A stretch of 64,000 bases of DNA from Microbispora sp. ZYX-F-249 (GTDB lineage Bacteria; Actinomycetota; Actinomycetes; Streptosporangiales; Streptosporangiaceae): contig NZ_JBDJAW010000013.1 of NCBI RefSeq assembly GCF_039649665.1, positions 1-64,000 on the forward strand, written 5' to 3'. The position numbers and the translations under genes were made by a program. The stretch's first letter is position 1, and each line of letters starts with the position of its first letter. Shown here piece after piece: positions 17,141-25,337 of this stretch. The notes beneath the pieces were generated by a model that was not told the origin of the DNA, made no database searches, and saw nothing but the letters and a program-made list of their open reading frames with translations.

Positions 17141-17175
17141 CCCGGGCCCCCGGCAATGCCGGCCGGGGGCCCGGG
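17141..17175. terminator. Bidirectional hairpin between convergent prs and trpS
   Basis: A 14-bp perfect GC stem (CCCGGGCCCCCGGC at 17141-17154 with its complement at 17162-17175) has a 7-nt loop. It lies just after prs and just after the trpS stop. There is no U-tract, as is common for actinobacterial terminators. Confidence 0.7.
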
Positions 17176-17186
17176 GGCGCCGGTAG

Positions 17187-18278
17187 TCAGTAGTAGAGGG
17201 CTTTCATCGCCGCACGCACTTCCACGAGGGTGGCCTCGGCGATGGCGGCGGCGCGTTCGTTGCCGTCGCGTAGCACGCCGCGGATGTGGGCGCGGTCCCG
17301 CGCCAGCTCGGCGCGCCGCGCCCGGATGGGCGCGAAGTAGTCGTTGACCGCGTCGGTGACGACGGCCTTCAACGCGGCGGCTCCCCTGCCCCCGATCTCG
17401 CCGGCCACCTCGTGCGGGTCCCGGCCGAGGCACAGCGCGGCCAGCAGGACCAGGCTGGATACCTCGGGCCGGGCGACGGGGTCGTACGCGATGTGGCGGT
17501 CCCCGTCGGTCTTCGCGCCGCGGATCAGCCTGGCGGTCTCGTCGGCGCCGGCGGCCAGGGCGATGGCGTTGCCCCGGCTCTTGCTCATCTTGCCTCCGTC
17601 GGTGCCGAGCAGCAGCGGGGCGTCGGACAGCAGCGCCTCCGGCTCGGGGAACACCGGCCCGTCCGGGGTGCCGTAGCGGTTGTTGAAGCGGCGCGCGACG
17701 GTGCGGGCCACCTCCAGGTGGGGCAGCTGGTCCTGCCCGACCGGGACGAGCCCGGCCTTGCAGAACAGGATGTCGGCCGCCTGGTGAACCGGATAGGTGA
17801 ACATCAGCCCGCTGACCGCCGACTGGCGCGAGTGCGCGATCTCGTCCTTGACCGTGGGGTTGCGGCCCAGCTCCGCGACCGAGACCAGGCTGAGGAACGG
17901 CAGGAGCAACTGGTTGAGCGCGGGTATCGCGCTGTGCGTGAAGATCGTGGCCCGGGCCGGGTCGATGCCCACGGCCAGATAGTCGAGCACCAGGTCCTCC
18001 ACGTGCTCGGCGAGCCGGTCGGCGACGTCGCGATCGGTCAGGACCTGGTAGTCCGCGACGAGCACCATCACGTCCACCCCGAGGTTCTGCAGGCGGACGC
18101 GGTTGTGCAGACTGCCGAAGTAGTGCCCCAGGTGCAGCCGCCCGGTCGGGCGGTCGCCGGTCAGCGCGCGGAACCGGCCGGGCCGCTCCCGGACCGATCT
18201 CTCCAGTTCGGCGCTGCGCCGTCGCGCGGCCGGGACGCCGAGGTCGTCGGACGCGGTGATGTCGAGGGTCGTGCTCAT
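17187..18278 (-). CDS. trpS: Auxiliary-type tryptophanyl-tRNA synthetase (TrpRS II-like)
   Basis: This 363-residue class I synthetase has the HIGH motif as HLGH (in TGDRPTGRLHLGHYFGSL) and KMSKS (GGKMSKSRGN). The blocks TGDRPTG, NRVRLQ and NPTVKDEIAHS match Deinococcus TrpRS II-type enzymes rather than the canonical Bacillus-type sequence. Such auxiliary enzymes give resistance to TrpRS inhibitors such as indolmycin in streptomycetes. ATG 18278 follows GGGAGAG. Its mRNA leader encodes a Trp-Trp peptide and an attenuator, so expression should rise when charged tRNA-Trp is scarce. Confidence 0.9.
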   Translation of the reverse strand: MSTTLDITASDDLGVPAARRRSAELERSVRERPGRFRALTGDRPTGRLHLGHYFGSLHNRVRLQNLGVDVMVLVADYQVLTDRDVADRLAEHVEDLVLDYLAVGIDPARATIFTHSAIPALNQLLLPFLSLVSVAELGRNPTVKDEIAHSRQSAVSGLMFTYPVHQAADILFCKAGLVPVGQDQLPHLEVARTVARRFNNRYGTPDGPVFPEPEALLSDAPLLLGTDGGKMSKSRGNAIALAAGADETARLIRGAKTDGDRHIAYDPVARPEVSSLVLLAALCLGRDPHEVAGEIGGRGAAALKAVVTDAVNDYFAPIRARRAELARDRAHIRGVLRDGNERAAAIAEATLVEVRAAMKALYY

Positions 18279-18340
18279 GTGGTCTCTCCCTTGGCGGCTG
18301 GTCCGCCGTCCCGACGGCGACCCCTCGTCCAGGGAGCACG

Positions 18341-18409
18341 AAAAAGGGCCGTCCATCCGAACGGCCCGGTCGTACGCGTGTGAGATGGCCGCTCCTACGA
18401 GGAGCGCCA
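18341..18409 (-). promoter_or_regulatory. Transcription attenuator in the trpS leader
   Basis: On the minus-strand RNA, hairpin 1:2 (stem GCTCCT/AGGAGC extended by flanking pairs, 18409-18386) overlaps the second Trp codon of the leader peptide. Region 2 GAGCGGCC (18394-18387) can instead pair with region 3 GGCCGTTC (18366-18359). Region 3 also forms the terminator stem GGGCCGT/ACGGCCC (18367-18346), which is followed by five Us (18345-18341). These mutually exclusive 1:2, 2:3 and 3:4 structures are a classical ribosome-mediated attenuator. Confidence 0.85.
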
Positions 18410-18436
18410 CCAGCCCAGACACGACGTACGAATCAC
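18395..18436 (-). CDS. trpS leader peptide MIRTSCLGWWRSS
   Basis: A GTG-started 13-codon frame encodes two adjacent Trp residues (TGG TGG at 18412-18407) and stops at TAG just before the attenuator structures. A TACACT -10 ends 6 nt before the GTG, which suggests that transcription starts at or next to the start codon, giving a leaderless mRNA. Ribosome stalling at the Trp codons would block hairpin 1:2 and favour the antiterminator. A Trp-rich stretch in another frame further upstream has no stop before trpS and is not the leader. Confidence 0.8.
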   Translation of the reverse strand: MIRTSCLGWWRSS

Positions 18437-18850
18437 GCGGCCAGTGTAACGGCCACCAGAACACCGCGGGAGATCCGAGCGACGCGGGAACACCAAGCGA
18501 CGCGGGAACACCGAGCGCGCCCAGTCGGCGCGCTGTCGAACGCGAGCTGCGCGACTCCGCCTGACCAACGGCGTCTCCGTCCAGGCGCGATCCCGGCGGA
18601 TGCGAGCGCCCAGCCGAGCGACGCGGGAGACACGAGCGAGCCGGGGGGCGCGCCGGTGTCTGGACTGAGGAGCGCGCGGAGTGAGGAACGAGCGAGCACG
18701 CACCGAGGGAAGACATCGGGTAAGAGCGCCCAGCCGAGCGACGCGGGAGACACGGTAGGCTGTGAGGGTTGCGCTCGTAACGCCTTCCGCTAGGGCGGGT
18801 GAGGGGGAGCGCGCCAATCCGTCACTCGAGTCATCCCTAGGAGATGTGCC
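18437..18850. repeat. Intergenic region with direct repeats between trpS and rplY
   Basis: A 27-bp block beginning GAGCGCCCAGCCGAGCGACG occurs at about 18604 and again exactly 120 bp later. Shorter relatives (AGCGACGCGGGAACACC) occur at 18478 and 18495. No credible gene is present. The last copy runs into GGTAGGCTGTG, whose TAGGCT could be the rplY -10. The repeats may be duplicated promoter or regulator DNA. Confidence 0.55.
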
Positions 18851-19447
18851 GTGTCCGAAGTACTCATCGCCGCCGAGCTTCGCAACGAGTTCGGCAAGGG
18901 CGCCGCCCGCAAGATCCGCCGGGCGAACAAGGTCCCCGCTGTCCTGTACGGCCACGGCACCGAGCCCAAGCACCTGACCCTCCCCGGCCATGACCTGCTG
19001 CTCGCGCTGCGCACGCCGAACGTGCTCATCCGCCTGCGGGGCGAGGGCGTGGACGAGATCGCGCTGCCCAAGGGCGTCCAGCGCGACCCGATCAAGGGTT
19101 TCCTCGAGCACGTCGACCTGCTGCTGGTCAAGCGCGGCGAGACGGTCACCGTCGAGATCCCGGTCACCGTCACCGGTGACCCGATCGGCAGCGCCATCGT
19201 CGAGCAGCAGCTCGTCACGATCTCGGTCGAGACCGAGGCGACCCACATCCCGACCGGTGTCGAGGTCGACGTGGACGGCAAGGACGCCGGCTTCGCGGTG
19301 CACGCGAGCGACCTGAAGCTGCCGGAGGGCACCACGCTGGCCGGCGACCCCGAGGCCCTGGTGCTGCAGGTGATCGGCGCCCCGGTCGCCGAGCTGCCCG
19401 AGGAGGGCGAGGCCGCCGAGGGCGAGAGCGCCGAGGCCGCCGAGTAG
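18851..19447 (+). CDS. rplY: Ribosomal protein bL25 (CTC form)
   Basis: The 198-residue protein has an N-terminal 5S rRNA-binding L25 domain (RNEFGKGAARKIRRANKVPAV, LYGHGTEPKHL) and a C-terminal CTC/TL5 domain with an acidic Glu/Ala tail. It starts at GTG 18851 after a GGAG site. pth follows downstream, the usual actinobacterial order. A hairpin terminator separates the two. Confidence 0.95.
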   Translation: MSEVLIAAELRNEFGKGAARKIRRANKVPAVLYGHGTEPKHLTLPGHDLLLALRTPNVLIRLRGEGVDEIALPKGVQRDPIKGFLEHVDLLLVKRGETVTVEIPVTVTGDPIGSAIVEQQLVTISVETEATHIPTGVEVDVDGKDAGFAVHASDLKLPEGTTLAGDPEALVLQVIGAPVAELPEEGEAAEGESAEAAE

Positions 19448-19463
19448 GACCCGTTCGTGAGAG

Positions 19464-19493
19464 AGTCCTCCACAGGGTGTCCTGTGGAGGGCT
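19464..19493 (+). terminator. Hairpin after rplY
   Basis: The stem CCTCCACAGG/CCTGTGGAGG (19467-19490), extended by AGT/GCT pairs, has a GTGT loop and is followed by CTTCC. It lies 16 nt past the rplY stop and 34 nt before pth, so it may terminate or attenuate read-through. Confidence 0.7.
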
Positions 19494-19526
19494 CTTCCAT
19501 GTGAGGAGACAGCGGAGGAGACAGCG

Positions 19527-20138
19527 ATGTCCGACGCGTCCGCGCAGCGGTGGCTGGTGGCGGGCCTGGGCAACCCCGGGCCGGAGTACGCCGGAAACCG
19601 GCACAACGCGGGCTTCATGGTGCTCGACGAGCTGGCGGCCCGGGTGGGCGGGCGGTTCAAGGCACACAGGTCGCGGGCCGAGGTGGTCGAGGGCCGCCTG
19701 GCCGCGCTCCCGGTCGTGCTGGCCAAGCCGCTGTCGTTCATGAACCTGTCCGGCGGCCCGGTGAAGGCGCTGGCCGACTTCTACAAGGTCACCCCCGACC
19801 GGGTGATCGTGGTCCACGACGAGCTGGACATCCCGTACGGCGCGCTGCGCGCGAAGATCGGCGGCGGCGACAACGGCCACAACGGCCTGAAGTCGATCAC
19901 GAAGTCGCTCGGGACGCGCGACTACCCGCGGATCAGGTTCGGCATCGGCCGCCCGCCGGGGCGCATGGACCCGGCGACCTTCGTGCTGCGCGACTTCGCC
20001 ACGGCCGAGCGCAAGGACCTGCCGTTCCTCGTCGACCGGGCGGCCGACATGGTGGAGTCGCTGATGACCGCCGGTCTGGAGACCACGCAGAACCGCTTCC
20101 ACGCCGCCGACCTCAATCCGGCGAAGCCTCCCCGCTGA
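19527..20138 (+). CDS. pth: Peptidyl-tRNA hydrolase
   Basis: The 203-residue enzyme recycles peptidyl-tRNA. [20 protein letters not shown] contains the catalytic His and Asn residues, [11 protein letters not shown] the FMN-SG motif, and HDELDIPYG the catalytic Asp. A second GGxNGHNGL block matches the family. It ends inside the convergent exonuclease gene, overlapping it by 26 bp. Confidence 0.96.
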   Translation: MSDASAQRWLVAGLGNPGPEYAGNRHNAGFMVLDELAARVGGRFKAHRSRAEVVEGRLAALPVVLAKPLSFMNLSGGPVKALADFYKVTPDRVIVVHDELDIPYGALRAKIGGGDNGHNGLKSITKSLGTRDYPRIRFGIGRPPGRMDPATFVLRDFATAERKDLPFLVDRAADMVESLMTAGLETTQNRFHAADLNPAKPPR

Positions 20139-20736
20139 CGTCGCTCGCGTCGCGCTCGCGGGTGGCGCCCGGCCACTCCATGAGGTTCTGCAGCAGTTCC
20201 GCCTGCTCGATGGCGTCGTCGAGCGCGTTGTGGGTGTGCGGGCGCTTCGCGCGCACCTCGCGCGGCATCTGGCGCTTGGTCGCCCAGGCCACCGGCACCA
20301 CGGCCTTGGCGGCGTACAACGTCTTGATGTCGATGCACCGGGAGTGGCCGAAGGGCGACTCCCCGGTGAACCGGAGGAAGTACCAGTACATCCACATCCA
20401 GTCGTACGACAGCGGGAATGCCGCGAGCACCGGCAGGTCGCCGTCGCACACCTCGCGCACCCAGGCCGACGCCGCCGTCATCGCCTCGGCCGGGTCGCGT
20501 CCCTCGCGCAGCAGCACCGTCCGGTCGAGGCCGCTCACCGCCAGCGCCTCCGCCACGTAGTCGTCGCTGATCGGCCGTAACTCCGCGTAGAACGTCAGGG
20601 CCTCCGGGTCGGTCCGCTCGAACCGCCGCCCGGTCATCCGGCCGGCCACGGTCATGCCGAAGCTGACCATCGAGTACGGCCCCGGAATCGGGCCGTCCGC
20701 CTCGACATCAACCGATATGTACGTTTCGGCTTTCAC
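20113..20736 (-). CDS. DEDDh-type 3'-5' exonuclease
   Basis: The 207-residue protein has the exonuclease triad: DVEADG near residues 9-14 (DxE), an Asp in the central [11 protein letters not shown] region, and HNALDDA near residue 165 (Hx4D). The full length is a bare exonuclease domain, like RNase T or oligoribonuclease relatives. The true nucleic-acid substrate is not evident. It is convergent with and overlaps pth, and divergent from the sugar-transferase gene. Confidence 0.82.
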   Translation of the reverse strand: MKAETYISVDVEADGPIPGPYSMVSFGMTVAGRMTGRRFERTDPEALTFYAELRPISDDYVAEALAVSGLDRTVLLREGRDPAEAMTAASAWVREVCDGDLPVLAAFPLSYDWMWMYWYFLRFTGESPFGHSRCIDIKTLYAAKAVVPVAWATKRQMPREVRAKRPHTHNALDDAIEQAELLQNLMEWPGATRERDASDVSGEASPD

Positions 20737-20811
20737 TGAAATCTCCCTGAGACTCCGGGGCGGGCGGCTAGCATTCCATCACGATCGGTAGCCGAATCAT
20801 CACGGGGGGCG

Positions 20812-22275
20812 ATGGTGCTGGACGGTGACACGTCCTCGCTCGCCGTCGGCACGTCGCGCGACTCGCCCGCCCATCCGATGCCCCGGCCGCCCGCGTGGGC
20901 CGTCCGATATCGGCTCACCGCAGCCGTCTGCGACATCCTGGGGGCCTTTCTGGCGGGGGTCACCGCGGTGGTGATCCGGTTCGGCGAGGTTACTCCGTAC
21001 GTGACGCCGTATGTCATGGCGAGCGCCGCGCTGCCCGCCGTCTGGGCGGTGATCCTGGTCCTCAACCGGGCGTACGAGCCGCGCCTGATCGGCGTGGGGG
21101 CGGAGGAGTTCCGCCGGGTCGCGCGGGCGGGTTTCACGCTGGTCGCGGGCGTCGCGATCATCGCGTACGCGTCGAAGACCGACATCGCCCGCGGCTACGT
21201 GCTGATCGCGCTGCCGCTCGCCACCGCGCTCACGCTCGGCGCCCGGTACGGCCTGCGGCGGCGGCTGCACCGCAGACGGGCGAGGGGCCAGGGCGGCATG
21301 CGCAGGGTGGTGGCCGTGGGCCACCGGACGGCGATCGCCGAACTGGTCGGCACCTTCCGCAGGGAGCGCTACCACGGCATGGAGGTGGTGGCCGCCTGCG
21401 TGCCCGCCCACGCCACCGGCGGGGTCGGCGACGTGCCGGTGCTGGGCGACTTCACCGACGTGCCGCTGGTGGTGGAGCAGGTCCGGGCGGACACGGTCGC
21501 GGTGCTCGCCTGCCCCGAGCTGGACGGCACGGCGCTGCGCAGGCTGGCGTGGCGGCTGGAGCGCACGCGCACCGACCTGGTGGTGGCGCCCGCGCTGATG
21601 GAGGTCGCCGGCCCGCGGACCGCGATCCGGCCCGTCGCCGGGCTCCCGCTGCTGCACGTGGAGCATCCCGAGCTGGCGGGCGGACGCCGGCTGGTCAAGG
21701 ACGTGTTCGACCGGCTGGTCGCCGCCGCGGCGCTGGTCGTGCTGGCCCCGCTGCTGGCCGTCGTCGCGGTGGCCGTGCGGGCGACCAGCCCGGGCCCCGC
21801 CCTGTTCCGCCAGCGGCGGGTCGGCAGGGACGGCGCCGAGTTCACGATCCTGAAGTTCCGCACCATGCGGCGGGACGCGGAGGCCCGCAAGGTCGAGCTG
21901 GTCAGCGACGCCGAGGGCGTGCTGTTCAAGGTGCGCAGGGATCCGCGGGTCACCCCGCTCGGCGCCGCGCTGCGGCGTTACTCGATGGACGAGCTGCCGC
22001 AGCTCATCAACGTGCTGCGGGGCGACATGTCGCTCGTCGGGCCGCGTCCGCCGCTGCCCGAGGAGGTCGCGCGGTACGGCGACGACGTACGCAGGAGGCT
22101 GGTGGTGCGGCCGGGGATGACCGGCCTCTGGCAGGTCAACGGCCGGTCTGACCTCTCGTGGGAGGAATCGGTACGGTTGGACCTACGTTATGTCGAGAAC
22201 TGGTCTCTCATGCTGGATCTGCAGATCTTATGGAAGACGTGGTCTGCGGTGGCGCGCGGAGCGGGAGCGTACTGA
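20812..22275 (+). CDS. Polyprenyl-phosphate sugar-1-phosphate transferase (exopolysaccharide initiation)
   Basis: The 487-residue membrane enzyme has several N-terminal helices (residues about 35-145), a CoA-binding-like middle domain, and a C-terminal bacterial sugar transferase domain. That domain shows VFDRLVAAAALVVLAPLLAV, the FRQRRVGRDGAEFTILKFRT block, SLVGPRPPLPEEV, and GMTGLWQVNGRS. It transfers a sugar phosphate to undecaprenyl phosphate, the first step of an exported glycan. ATG 20812 follows GGGGGG. The cysQ, cysD and cysN genes follow within a few bases and look like one operon. Confidence 0.9.
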   Translation: MVLDGDTSSLAVGTSRDSPAHPMPRPPAWAVRYRLTAAVCDILGAFLAGVTAVVIRFGEVTPYVTPYVMASAALPAVWAVILVLNRAYEPRLIGVGAEEFRRVARAGFTLVAGVAIIAYASKTDIARGYVLIALPLATALTLGARYGLRRRLHRRRARGQGGMRRVVAVGHRTAIAELVGTFRRERYHGMEVVAACVPAHATGGVGDVPVLGDFTDVPLVVEQVRADTVAVLACPELDGTALRRLAWRLERTRTDLVVAPALMEVAGPRTAIRPVAGLPLLHVEHPELAGGRRLVKDVFDRLVAAAALVVLAPLLAVVAVAVRATSPGPALFRQRRVGRDGAEFTILKFRTMRRDAEARKVELVSDAEGVLFKVRRDPRVTPLGAALRRYSMDELPQLINVLRGDMSLVGPRPPLPEEVARYGDDVRRRLVVRPGMTGLWQVNGRSDLSWEESVRLDLRYVENWSLMLDLQILWKTWSAVARGAGAY

Positions 22276-22278
22276 GGA

Positions 22279-23052
22279 ATGACGATACGGGACGACCATT
22301 CCCTTGCCGGACAGCTGGCGACGGAGGCGGGGGAGCGGCTTGTGGAGCTGCGCGCCCGTCTCGGGTTCGCGGACGCCCGGGCGTTGAAGGACGCGGGTGA
22401 CCAGGCCTCGCACCGATTCCTCATGGACGCGCTGGCACGGCTGCGGCCGGACGACGCCGTGTTGTCGGAGGAGGCGACCCGCGAGGAGCGGATGGACCCC
22501 CGGCGGCTGTCGGCCGAGCGGGTGTGGATCGTCGACCCCCTCGACGGCACCCGCGAGTTCTCCGAGCAGGGCCGCACCGACTGGGCCGTCCACGTGGCGC
22601 TGTGGGAACGCGGATCTCTCACGGCCGGTGCGGTCGCGCTGCCCGCGCAGGTTCGTACGCTCACGACGGCGGCGCCGCCCGAGCTGCCGGAGAAGGTGCG
22701 CGAGCCGTTCCGCATCGCGGTCAGCCGCACCCGGCCGCCCGAGTTCGTCCGTGAGCTGGCCGCCCGCCTCGGCGGGGAGCTCGTCCCCATCGGCTCGGCC
22801 GGTGCCAAGATCGCCGCGGTCCTCACCGGAGAGGTCGAGGCGTACGTGCACGCCGGGGGGCAGTACGAGTGGGACTCGGCCGCGCCGGTCGCTGTGGCGG
22901 TCGCGGCGGGGGCCCACGCGAGCAGGATCGACGGCTCACCCCTGACCTACAACCAGGGGGACCCCTCACTGCCGGATATCCTGGTCTCCCTACCGGATCT
23001 GGCGCCAACGTTGCTCGCCGGAATCCGTGACCTGCATCGCCAGACTCCGTGA
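22279..23052 (+). CDS. cysQ: 3'(2'),5'-bisphosphate nucleotidase
   Basis: The 257-residue enzyme of the inositol-monophosphatase superfamily has metal-binding residues in LSEEA, WIVDPLDGTREF and YEWDSAAP. CysQ removes PAP, the by-product of sulfotransferases, or recycles PAPS. It begins 3 nt after the sugar transferase stop and its own stop overlaps a GTG ahead of cysD, so it is in the operon. An inositol or fructose phosphatase role is less likely given its neighbours. Confidence 0.88.
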   Translation: MTIRDDHSLAGQLATEAGERLVELRARLGFADARALKDAGDQASHRFLMDALARLRPDDAVLSEEATREERMDPRRLSAERVWIVDPLDGTREFSEQGRTDWAVHVALWERGSLTAGAVALPAQVRTLTTAAPPELPEKVREPFRIAVSRTRPPEFVRELAARLGGELVPIGSAGAKIAAVLTGEVEAYVHAGGQYEWDSAAPVAVAVAAGAHASRIDGSPLTYNQGDPSLPDILVSLPDLAPTLLAGIRDLHRQTP

Positions 23053-23063
23053 AGGAAGTCCCC

Positions 23064-23978
23064 ATGCTTCAGCGTGACTACACCACGTCGCAGCTCGACG
23101 TGCTCGAGGCCGAGGCGATCCACATCATGCGCGAGGTCGCGGCCGAGTTCGAGCGCCCGTGTCTGCTCTTCTCCGGCGGCAAGGACTCGATCGTCATGCT
23201 GCGGGTCGCCGAGAAGGCATTCTGGCCGGCGCCGATCCCCTTCCCCCTGATGCACGTGGACACCGGCCACAACTTCCCCGAGGTGATCGAGTTCCGCGAC
23301 CGGCGGGTCGCCGAGCTCGGCGCTCGGCTGGTGGTCGCCTCGGTCCAGGCGTCGATCGACGCCGGTCGCGTGACCGAGCAGACCGGGCGGCGGGCTTCCC
23401 GCAACCGGCTGCAGACCACGACGCTGCTGGACGCCATCGAGGAGCACGAGTTCGACGCGGTGTTCGGCGGAGCCCGGCGCGACGAGGAGAAGGCCCGGGC
23501 CAAGGAGCGGGTGTTCTCCTTCCGCGACGAGTTCGGCCAGTGGGACCCGAAGAACCAGCGCCCCGAGCTGTGGAACCTCTACAACACCAAGATCAGCAGG
23601 GGTGAGCACATCCGCGTGTTCCCCCTGTCGAACTGGACCGAGCTGGACGTGTGGCACTACATCCGGCGCGAGGGCATCGAGATTCCGTCCATCTACTTCG
23701 CCCACTCGCGCAGGGTCTTCGAACGCGACGGCATGCTGCTGGCCGACGCCGAGGTGGTCCAGCGGGGCGACGACGAGCCGGCGTTCGACGCGGTCGTCCG
23801 CTACCGCACCGTCGGCGACATGACCTGCACCGGGGCCGTCGCCTCCACCGCCACGACGGTGGAGCAGATCATCGACGAGATCGCCGCCACCCGGATCACC
23901 GAGCGCGGCGCCACCCGCGCCGACGACCGGGCCTCCGAGGCCGCCATGGAAGATCGCAAGAAGGAAGGCTACTTCTGA
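23064..23978 (+). CDS. cysD: Sulfate adenylyltransferase subunit 2
   Basis: The 304-residue ATP pyrophosphatase-fold subunit has the PP-loop LLFSGGKDSIVML, FPLMHVDTGHNFPE and GGARRDEEKARAKER. With CysN it forms APS from sulfate and ATP. ATG 23064 is chosen because it follows AAGGAAG and matches the family N-terminus. An upstream GTG at 23049 overlaps the cysQ stop. The stop overlaps the cysN start (TGATG). Confidence 0.96.
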   Translation: MLQRDYTTSQLDVLEAEAIHIMREVAAEFERPCLLFSGGKDSIVMLRVAEKAFWPAPIPFPLMHVDTGHNFPEVIEFRDRRVAELGARLVVASVQASIDAGRVTEQTGRRASRNRLQTTTLLDAIEEHEFDAVFGGARRDEEKARAKERVFSFRDEFGQWDPKNQRPELWNLYNTKISRGEHIRVFPLSNWTELDVWHYIRREGIEIPSIYFAHSRRVFERDGMLLADAEVVQRGDDEPAFDAVVRYRTVGDMTCTGAVASTATTVEQIIDEIAATRITERGATRADDRASEAAMEDRKKEGYF

Positions 23979-25240
23979 TGGACATCCTTCGTTTCGCGAC
24001 GGCGGGCAGCGTCGACGACGGCAAGTCGACGCTGATCGGGCGGCTGCTGTTCGACTCCAAGGCGATCTTCGAGGACCAGCTCGAGGCGGTGGAGCGCACC
24101 TCCCGCGACCGGGGCACGGAATACACCGACCTGTCGCTGCTGACCGACGGCCTGCGGGCCGAGCGCGAGCAGGGCATCACGATCGACGTGGCGTACCGCT
24201 ACTTCGCCACGCCCAAGCGGAAGTTCATCATCGCCGACACCCCGGGGCACATCCAGTACACCCGGAACATGGTCACCGGCGCCTCCACCGCCGACCTGGC
24301 GATCATCCTGATCGACGCGCGCAAGGGCGTGCTGGAGCAGTCGCGGCGGCACGCCTTCCTGACCACGCTGCTGCGGGTGCCGCACCTCGTGCTCGCGGTC
24401 AACAAGATGGACCTCGTCGACTACTCCGAGGCCCGGTTCGAGGAGATCCGCGAGGAGTTCACCTCGTTCGCGAGCAAGCTCAACGCCTCGGACCTGACGT
24501 TCATCCCGATCTCGGCCCTGCACGGCGACAACGTCGTGTCCCGGTCGGAGAACATGCCGTGGTACGAGGGCTCGTCGCTGCTGCACCACCTGGAGAACGT
24601 GCACATCGCCTCCGACCGCAACCTGGTCGACGTGCGCTTCCCGGTGCAGTACGTCATCCGCCCGCACAACGCGACCGACCAGGAGCTGCACGACTACCGG
24701 GGCTACGCCGGGCAGGTCGCGGGCGGCGTGCTCAAGCCCGGCGACGAGGTGCTGCACCTGCCCTCCGGCCTGACCACGACGATCACCGCGATCGACACGT
24801 TCGACGGGCCGGTGGAGGAGGCGTTCGCGCCGATGTCGGTCACGCTGCGCCTGGGCGACGACATCGACATCTCCCGGGGCGACATGATCTGCCGGCCGAA
24901 CAACCAGCCGCAGGCCGCTCAGGAGATCGACGCCATGGTCTGCTGGATGGCCGACGGCCTGAAGCTCCAGCCCCGCTCCAAGCTGATCATCAAGCACACC
25001 ACCCGTACGGCCCGGGCCCTCGTGCGCGACCTGCACTACCGGCTCGACGTCAACACCCTGCACCGCGACGAGTCGGCCAGCTCACTCGGCCTGAACGAGA
25101 TCGGCCGGGTGTCGCTGCGGACGACCCAGCCGCTGTTCGTGGACGACTACGCCCGCAACCGCCTGACCGGCGGCTTCATCCTGATCGACGAGGCCACCAA
25201 CGGCACCGTCGGCGCCGGGATGATCGTCGACGCGCGCTGA
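23978..25240 (+). CDS. cysN: Sulfate adenylyltransferase subunit 1 (GTPase)
   Basis: The 420-residue translation-factor-like GTPase has G1 GSVDDGKST, G3 DTPGH and G4 NKMD, followed by EF-Tu-like beta-barrel domains. GTP hydrolysis drives APS synthesis with CysD. It lacks a C-terminal APS-kinase fusion. A separate APS-kinase gene occurs at 50495-51712. The start overlaps cysD, which indicates translational coupling. Confidence 0.96.
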   Translation: MDILRFATAGSVDDGKSTLIGRLLFDSKAIFEDQLEAVERTSRDRGTEYTDLSLLTDGLRAEREQGITIDVAYRYFATPKRKFIIADTPGHIQYTRNMVTGASTADLAIILIDARKGVLEQSRRHAFLTTLLRVPHLVLAVNKMDLVDYSEARFEEIREEFTSFASKLNASDLTFIPISALHGDNVVSRSENMPWYEGSSLLHHLENVHIASDRNLVDVRFPVQYVIRPHNATDQELHDYRGYAGQVAGGVLKPGDEVLHLPSGLTTTITAIDTFDGPVEEAFAPMSVTLRLGDDIDISRGDMICRPNNQPQAAQEIDAMVCWMADGLKLQPRSKLIIKHTTRTARALVRDLHYRLDVNTLHRDESASSLGLNEIGRVSLRTTQPLFVDDYARNRLTGGFILIDEATNGTVGAGMIVDAR

Positions 25241-25337
25241 CCGGCGCTTGCCGGGAGTCCGGGAGGACCCGCGGGGGCGAGGCACGGGACGGTGATCCGG
25301 TGCTCGCCTCTCGGGACCTCCCGCAGGTCAGGCCGCG

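Noticed and set aside
16108-18339. Long minus-strand frame across prs and trpS
   Set aside because: It covers prs antisense and reads trpS in the wrong frame. Both true genes have full domain signatures.
18437-18474. Alternative trpS leader peptide reading FWWPLHWP
   Set aside because: It has three Trp codons, but that frame has no stop before trpS and is upstream of the likely transcription start. The WW frame ending at TAG 18395 fits the hairpins.
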